From: Calliopsis andreniformis
Taxonomy: Eukaryota > Arthropoda > Insecta > Hymenoptera > Andrenidae
DNA length: 64,000 nucleotides
Assembly: GCF_051401765.1 (NCBI RefSeq)
Contig: NW_027480495.1
Coordinates: 496,001 to 560,000, forward strand
Reading direction: 5' to 3'
Part shown: positions 63,995 through 64,000 of the stretch, in pieces
Layout: each line of letters starts with the position of its first letter
Position numbering within the stretch: position 1 is the first letter of the stretch
Notes under the pieces: generated by a model
Told to the model about the DNA's origin: nothing
The model's database searches: none
Seen by the model: the letters and a program-made list of their open reading frames with translations, nothing else
Translations under genes and position numbers: made by a program

Positions 63995-64000
63995 TCAACA
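63995..64000 (+). repeat. Core 57, cut by the window end
   Basis: TCAACA preceded by TCAGAAATCAGACC, the usual flank of a B core. Confidence 0.7.

Larger units (their letters stand above)
1..64000. repeat. Heptanucleotide satellite array, unit TCAATCC / GGATTGA, spanning the whole window
   Basis: The window is an uninterrupted tandem array of a 7-bp unit with point variants; both ends lie inside it, so its true length is unknown. The + strand consensus has no G (A 2, C 3, T 2), giving extreme strand asymmetry. Perfect TCAATCC runs are short, usually fewer than about a dozen units, broken by variant units that recur in fixed order. This indicates amplification of multi-kilobase blocks rather than only slippage of single heptamers. 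No non-satellite island, target-site duplication, poly-A tail or terminal inverted repeat was seen. The unit differs from the canonical telomere repeats I know. The eukaryotic origin is inference. Confidence 0.98.
62147..64000 (+). repeat. 3,293-bp-offset duplication, copy 2, running off the window
   Basis: Near-identical to the block at 58.9-60.7 kb; the final bases enter another B-type core. Confidence 0.88.

Noticed and set aside
1..64000. Telomere array
   Set aside because: The unit GGATTGA is not a canonical telomere repeat that I know, is highly variant, and shows HOR structure typical of internal satellites.
1..64000. Cyanobacterial-type short tandem heptamer repeats or Bacteroidota-like TTCAATCTTCAAT intergenic repeats
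   Set aside because: The unit style is similar, but those are short intergenic tracts; 64 kb with multi-level HORs and no gene fits eukaryotic satellite far better.

Overview
This 64 kb window is satellite DNA from end to end. I found no stretch of ordinary unique sequence, no recognisable protein-coding gene, no RNA gene, no transposon and no CRISPR array. The building block is a 7-bp unit, TCAATCC on the + strand (GGATTGA on the - strand). It is repeated roughly nine thousand times with many single-base variants, such as TCAATCT, TCAATAC, TCAGTCC, TCAGCCC, TCAAACC and TGAATCC. A tandem array this long with nested higher-order repeats points to eukaryotic heterochromatin (pericentromeric, subtelomeric or a sex/B chromosome) in a long-read assembly. 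I cannot name the organism, and a prokaryotic source is unlikely but not excluded. || Organisation. Level 1 is the heptamer. Level 2 is a recurring set of diverged heptamers: a 140-bp 'core' of exactly 20 units, found 56 times in full, twice as a shorter relative and once cut by the window end, in classes called here A1, A2, B, B' and C plus hybrids; and a six-unit block that always carries one 6-bp unit (TCATCC, TCGTCC or TCATCG). Level 3 is higher-order repeats (HORs) of 0.3 to 3 kb. The clearest is 2,068 bp long (36.2-38.3, 46.8-48.9, 50.6-52.7 and 52.7-54.7 kb). Others are 1,346 bp (3.1-5.7 kb), about 2.56 kb (10.9-16.4 kb), 718 bp (26.5-27.8 kb), 1,740/1,733 bp (55.4-58.9 kb) and 566 bp (60.6-61.7 kb). 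Level 4 is long-range copying: a 4.0-kb block at 28.3-32.3 kb reappears at 41.2-45.2 kb, a part of it appears a third time at 38.8-40.8 kb, and 18.2-19.5 kb matches 54.7-56.0 kb. || Region by region: 0-9 kb is an older mosaic with C/A2 cores and two diverged partial cores; 9-16.5 kb holds alternating A1 cores with B cores; 16.5-20.5 kb is mixed C and B; 20.5-29 kb is core-poor; 29-34 kb has B and C cores; 34-54.7 kb is the most homogenised part, with A1-T/A1-G pairs interrupted at 38.8-45.2 kb by the copied B/C block; 54.7-64 kb returns to B, C and A2 cores. || Reading frames. The + strand has long open stretches (up to 837 codons), but this is arithmetic. Seven is not a multiple of three, so all three + frames read the same heptapeptide S-I-L-N-P-Q-S, and TCAATCC makes no stop in any frame. 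On the - strand every frame meets TGA every 21 bases. These stretches overlap each other in different frames with the same peptide, start at chance ATGs (TCAATGC, TCAATGT) and end at chance stops. I do not call them genes.
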